Below are positions 42,744-45,907 of a stretch of DNA of 45,907 nt, piece after piece; the first letter of the stretch is position 1, and each line of letters opens with the position of its first letter. The position numbers and the translations under genes are program-made. The notes beneath the pieces are model-generated. The model had not been told where the DNA came from, did not search any database, and worked only from the letters and a program-made list of their open reading frames with translations. The stretch covers positions 1-45,907 of the forward strand of contig CADCGZ010000038.1 of assembly GCA_902801025.1 (NCBI GenBank), written 5' to 3'. The stretch comes from an uncultured bacterium (lineage in GTDB: Bacteria; Verrucomicrobiota; Kiritimatiellia; RFP12; UBA1067).

Positions 42744-43248
42744 TTTGTTTCCTCTCCTTTGCGAGATTTCCATGCTCCCGCTGCAACCAAAGATCCTTCG
42801 GCCACTTTTTCAGGTGATTAATATACGAAACCCAGTGAGCCAAAAGTAACACCTGTACATTCCGAACCAACTGATATGCGGCACTATTCGCAGAATCTAA
42901 TGTATCCATAAGGCCACAAATATCCCGCCACTCATCATACTTGATCCAGCAAAGTGTCCGATCAGAATAACGATGCCAATTGACGACAACCTGATCTTGC
43001 TCCGGAAACACTGGGCACAGCCATCTGACGGGCGTAAAGATCTTCGGCGGATTCTTTGCCCATTTACTGCCAATACTTATACTAATAGGTGCCGATGGCA
43101 TATCAAATATCGATAGAGGTTTCAAATCCCCCTCCAAATGAATGATAACGCCCTCCTTTTGCGGCGTCATCGACATCTGTCGAGACGCCGCACTAAATGC
43201 TTCCGATAAAACGGTTTGTGTAAATTGTGCTGTTAAGTCATACGCCAT
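42736..43248 (-). CDS. E2/UBC-like protein in the cyclase operon
   Basis: 170 residues. N-terminal helix, beta strands, then APISISIGSKWAKNPPKIF with the PP turn typical of E2 proteins, followed by VVVNWHRYSDRTLCW, where H92-x-Y-x-D-x-x-x-C100 resembles the H...G-x-L/I-C active-site stretch of prokaryotic E2-like proteins; two helices close the fold. C100 is the candidate catalytic cysteine. No E1 or JAB gene is present. The gene starts one base after the cyclase-like stop (TGA-T-ATG) and overlaps the PycTM-like start. In CBASS, E2-like domains prime or modify the cyclase, so a similar regulatory role is a reasonable guess. Fold assignment is by eye from motif spacing. Confidence 0.55.
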   Translation of the reverse strand: MAYDLTAQFTQTVLSEAFSAASRQMSMTPQKEGVIIHLEGDLKPLSIFDMPSAPISISIGSKWAKNPPKIFTPVRWLCPVFPEQDQVVVNWHRYSDRTLCWIKYDEWRDICGLMDTLDSANSAAYQLVRNVQVLLLAHWVSYINHLKKWPKDLWLQREHGNLAKERKQNG

Positions 43249-43249
43249 A

Positions 43250-44701
43250 TCATGATTCTGACGCCCACGGTCTCGTTGGACGCAAATTCACTCCATTGAT
43301 AGCAGCCGAGCCGAATGCAGTTGCCACCCGCGCCACGTCCTCTTGTTTGGCTACCACAAGATCGCTTCGCGTTGAATAAGAATAATCTTCGCATTCCTTG
43401 CACTTCTTAAATTTCTTTTGCCGCTCAACCGCCAGTTTATTCAAATCCTCTTGATGCAAAACAAGTGAATCCGGCACCGAATTCTTCAGATTCACACCTT
43501 TATGCGATATTCCGACCGGCCATCCAACCATGACTCGGAACTTGCGATCCGCAGTCTCCACATCAAACGGATATATTACACCGCCCGAGACACAACTGAC
43601 CCATTGAGCGCTACCAGCTGCCGTACGCCACACACGAGTTAAGTTCTTGAACGATTCGCCCTTCTGCCTGATGAATGTATTCCACTCATTGAACACCATA
43701 AGAGGGAAAAGGCGTTGCGATGCCTCAAAGTCTTCCATGCCAAACTCTTTCCCATAATTTGGCCGAGCAAGCATTATACAACAGTCCCCAGCCCACGGAT
43801 ATGGGACCATATTAACAACCGGATCTTTCACTTGCCACTCATTAACGGCTTGCATGTAGCCAACGAAATTTGTAGCGAGTTCCACAATTGCCCGGACGTC
43901 AGTACTTTCAAATGCTTTCTTGACGGCCTTCGTAAAACCATCCATATCCGATCTAAAGCAATACGCCTCAAGATAGCCATCATCTCTATCCGCAACCGCC
44001 TCTTTAAGGGGCTGCGCCCGACAAACGGCAACAGATGTCTTATCAACCATCTTTTCCGCGGTAAAATTCTGAACAGACGTAGGCATCACATTTTCACAAA
44101 TCTGTGAAACATTCGCCTCGTCAGGTTGGCAATCTTCAACATCCCATGCTCCTTCGTCAGTCATACGAATCCAAAGCGGCCTCGATGACTTTTCAGTCGA
44201 TTCCCCCATCTTTTTCGCCGGATCATTCGCGCATGGGCCAAGAGACACACACGATTTTGCAGCTTCCTCGCTTGTGGCCGAATCAACTGCAATCAACAAT
44301 GACCGCCCATATTCAGCAGCCATGTGGAATTGAAGCGTTACCTCATCAAAGCTCTCCATCACGCGCCCCTCAACAAGAGTCGACAAGAGCTTTGCAAAAC
44401 CAACAATCTTTTCCCTCTTATCAGTGACAATGTAAAAATGTATCACCCAGCCTTGATGTTCCAAAATACGGCATTCAGAGCCATAATAGCGCGAAGCCGC
44501 AGAGGCAGCCTGCGTATAATTCTTTAAGACCCTTTCCGCATACTCCATCGCCCTTTTTGATTTTGCTTCCGCAATGCGCTTTACAGGACGCAACATAGCG
44601 TAAAAATGAAAACCATAGCCATCCCAATAATGGACATTCCCCAACCTTTGGGAACCCTCAACCGCTTCCATCAGCTCGATAAAACTAGTATTTCTTGTCA
44701 T
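43250..44701 (-). CDS. Class III-like nucleotide cyclase candidate (Pycsar-like)
   Basis: About 483 residues from ATG 44701, with GGAG upstream; a GTG at 44716 is also in frame. The N-terminal third resembles a class III cyclase domain: strand NVHYWDGYGFHF with an Asp (D27), a helix, ECRILEHQGWVIHFYIV, AAEYGRSLLIAV, then VSLGPCANDPAKK, which fits the G-x-x-(V/A)-N-x-(A/P)-A-(R/K) catalytic loop (N159). The usual second metal Asp (GD) is replaced by QG, so activity needs testing. The second half (VPYPWAGDCCIMLARP and a CKECEDYSY tail) is unassigned and may hold a second cyclase-like or sensor domain. It is the first gene of a tightly packed three-gene operon with an E2-like and a PycTM-like protein, the strongest support for a signalling defence role. 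Confidence 0.55.
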   Translation of the reverse strand: MTRNTSFIELMEAVEGSQRLGNVHYWDGYGFHFYAMLRPVKRIAEAKSKRAMEYAERVLKNYTQAASAASRYYGSECRILEHQGWVIHFYIVTDKREKIVGFAKLLSTLVEGRVMESFDEVTLQFHMAAEYGRSLLIAVDSATSEEAAKSCVSLGPCANDPAKKMGESTEKSSRPLWIRMTDEGAWDVEDCQPDEANVSQICENVMPTSVQNFTAEKMVDKTSVAVCRAQPLKEAVADRDDGYLEAYCFRSDMDGFTKAVKKAFESTDVRAIVELATNFVGYMQAVNEWQVKDPVVNMVPYPWAGDCCIMLARPNYGKEFGMEDFEASQRLFPLMVFNEWNTFIRQKGESFKNLTRVWRTAAGSAQWVSCVSGGVIYPFDVETADRKFRVMVGWPVGISHKGVNLKNSVPDSLVLHQEDLNKLAVERQKKFKKCKECEDYSYSTRSDLVVAKQEDVARVATAFGSAAINGVNLRPTRPWASES

Positions 44702-44721
44702 ATACTGAATCTCCACACATT

Positions 44722-44748
44722 ATTTTAGCAAAATCTATGCCAGTCCAA
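44722..44748 (-). promoter_or_regulatory. Possible promoter of the cyclase operon
   Basis: Minus-strand TTGGAC (44748-44743) and TAAAAT (44727-44722) precede the cyclase-like ATG. The spacing of 15 bases is short, so this is tentative. No copy of the repeated promoter cassette is found here. Confidence 0.3.
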
Positions 44749-44872
44749 TTCTACCATTTAGTTTGTGTCACTTTGTCGCGTCTTGGGCTTTTGCGCACAT
44801 TTTTGTCCCATTTATTGATTATCCCCTAATCTTACAGCCCACACTCACACCGCCCCCTTTTAAGCATCTCTT

Positions 44873-45907
44873 TCATACCCTCTTCTTCACCCCCGTGGTT
44901 GCAGTGCGCTTCGGCAAAGTCGTTTCTAGTGTTGCGGTTATACCATTTCCCCATGAAGCGCTCGGGAAGAGGATGTCGAAGGTGGTGCCAACATTGAGGG
45001 TTGAGTGGCAGGCGATGTCTCCGCCGTAGAGTTCGACGATCGAGCGAACCATAGAAAGGCCGAGACCGGTGCCGGGCAGCGTACGCACGTCGGCGCAGCG
45101 GTAGAAGCGCTCGTAGATGCTGCTGACCTCATCTTCGGGGATGCCGATTCCCGTGTCTGAGACGGAAAGACGTATGCCATCGGCGGCGGAGGAAAGCCCG
45201 ACGCAAATGGAGCCGCCGACGGGCGTAAACTTTATCGCGTTGTCGACAAGATTGCCCACAAGTCGCTGCAGCTTGTCGGCATGTCCCATCATGAAAACCG
45301 CCTCGTCCGGCATCTCCACCTTAAGGCAGACGCCCTTCTCCTCCGCCACCGCCGCATACACGTCAACCGCGTCGCGGACGATAGCCGACATGTCCTGCGA
45401 GGACGCGGGCACATCTGCACATCCGCTGTAGTTGCGCGAGATCTCCGCGTTCGTGTCGATGACGCGCAGCACCGAGCGGCTCGCGGACATTATCGCGGCG
45501 GACGCCTCGTCTGCGCCGACGAGCGAATGGGAGAGCCGGTCCGCCTCGTTGTAGATGTTCGTTATCGGCGCGCGCAAGTCGTGCAGCACGTTCCTTGCGA
45601 GGTTGCGTATCTCGTCGGACTGGTGGGCGCGGACAGACTGGAGGCGGTTGAACGCAGCGGCCAGGGCGTCGATCTCGGCGATTCGCGTGTCGGCGTCCAC
45701 GGGATCCGACTTGTCGCAGCGCACGAGCGCGTCGACGTCTCTCGCAAACTTCTCTATCGGGCGCGTAAGCCGCCGCGACAGCATCCTGAACACCACAACG
45801 CCGACCACGGCAAAGACCGCAAACGCCATGACGACCCACAGCGTTACCCAGACGTATTCCGCGATGACATACATGTAGCCCTCGACGTCGGTGCGCCGCA
45901 GGAGCAG
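44873..45907 (-). CDS. Sensor histidine kinase, C-terminal part (cut by window edge)
   Basis: The frame stays open to the window edge, so the N-terminal sensor is missing. Visible order: a membrane segment (VTLWVVMAFAVFAVVGVVVF), HAMP-like linker (RPIEKFARDVDALV ... AEIDALAAAFNRLQS), dimerisation helix with phospho-acceptor in NVLHDLRAP, and HATPase with N box NLVDNAIKFTP, G1 DTGIGIPED, F box YERFYR and G2 GTGLGLSMV. All catalytic boxes are intact, so it should autophosphorylate and pass phosphate to a response regulator. No regulator gene is in the window; it is expected upstream, beyond 45907. It is GC-rich like the core-type genes and marks the possible edge of the accessory region. Confidence 0.9.
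   Translation of the reverse strand: MLLRRTDVEGYMYVIAEYVWVTLWVVMAFAVFAVVGVVVFRMLSRRLTRPIEKFARDVDALVRCDKSDPVDADTRIAEIDALAAAFNRLQSVRAHQSDEIRNLARNVLHDLRAPITNIYNEADRLSHSLVGADEASAAIMSASRSVLRVIDTNAEISRNYSGCADVPASSQDMSAIVRDAVDVYAAVAEEKGVCLKVEMPDEAVFMMGHADKLQRLVGNLVDNAIKFTPVGGSICVGLSSAADGIRLSVSDTGIGIPEDEVSSIYERFYRCADVRTLPGTGLGLSMVRSIVELYGGDIACHSTLNVGTTFDILFPSASWGNGITATLETTLPKRTATTGVKKRV

Noticed and set aside
1..45907. tRNA or rRNA genes
   Set aside because: I looked for a T-arm GTTCGA pattern with a matching acceptor stem and for conserved rRNA stretches and saw none I could support.

Overview
The window is about 45.9 kb of accessory DNA in which every gene I can support lies on the minus strand. 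Exported RHS/YD-repeat proteins with a shared Cys-containing N-terminal domain, PA14 plus calcium-binding (thrombospondin type 3-like) repeats, DUF1573-CcdA/DsbD fusions and in-frame palindromic inserts of the 'VGRVVPNAPQ' type suggest a PVC-superphylum bacterium, most likely Kiritimatiellota, Verrucomicrobiota or Lentisphaerota and perhaps gut-derived. This assignment is inference from family content; no rRNA or taxonomic marker is present.

Layout, from high to low coordinates because transcription runs that way: a histidine kinase cut by the window edge (45907-44873); a tight operon of a class III-cyclase-like protein, an E2/UBC-like protein and a PycTM-like membrane effector (44701-42177), followed by a broken ATPase; two small ORFs; RHS operon 3 (HEAT-like protein, RHS3 with a frameshift, lipoprotein; 41376-34022); an RHS fragment and a deletion derivative of a RAYT-like transposon; a PHP-AAA (TrlF-like) gene (33011-30219); an exported-protein operon including a HEIGH metalloprotease-like protein (30049-25735); RHS operon 2 (PA14 protein, RHS2, lipoprotein; 25342-15690); remnants of an AbiEii-like toxin and of RHS; an HExxH protein with a DUF3800 protein (14966-12726); RHS operon 1 (frameshifted DUF1573-CcdA, RHS1, LRR-like lipoprotein, HEAT-like protein, intact DUF1573-CcdA; 11966-1880); a GIY-YIG-like gene; and a truncated copy of the metalloprotease gene.

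The three RHS loci share a plan. Each RHS protein has a Sec-type signal, a conserved N-terminal domain with a CGC motif, a long YD-repeat shell, an RHS core and a unique C-terminal domain. A lipoprotein-like gene follows within 2, 6 or 42 bp. The C-terminal domains look like zinc enzymes: HEVLH in RHS1, and H-x3-D-x-Y-A-H-[FY]-K-P in both RHS2 and RHS3. I infer exported polymorphic toxins or surface enzymes with cognate lipoproteins.

Each RHS operon begins with a copy of a repeated promoter-leader cassette of about 160-180 bp. There are five copies; two more head the GIY-YIG gene and the TrlF-like gene, the latter without its -10 region. The cassette has TTGTCA-N18-TATAGA/TAGAGA on the minus strand, an inverted repeat over the -35 box, and an array of TGTAGGAA repeats in the predicted leader RNA. 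It looks like a dispersed regulatory element tying these operons into one regulon.

The region shows heavy recombination: duplicated gene blocks, a 20-bp deletion, an out-of-frame RHS junction, gene remnants, in-frame hairpin inserts and microsatellite-like coding repeats.
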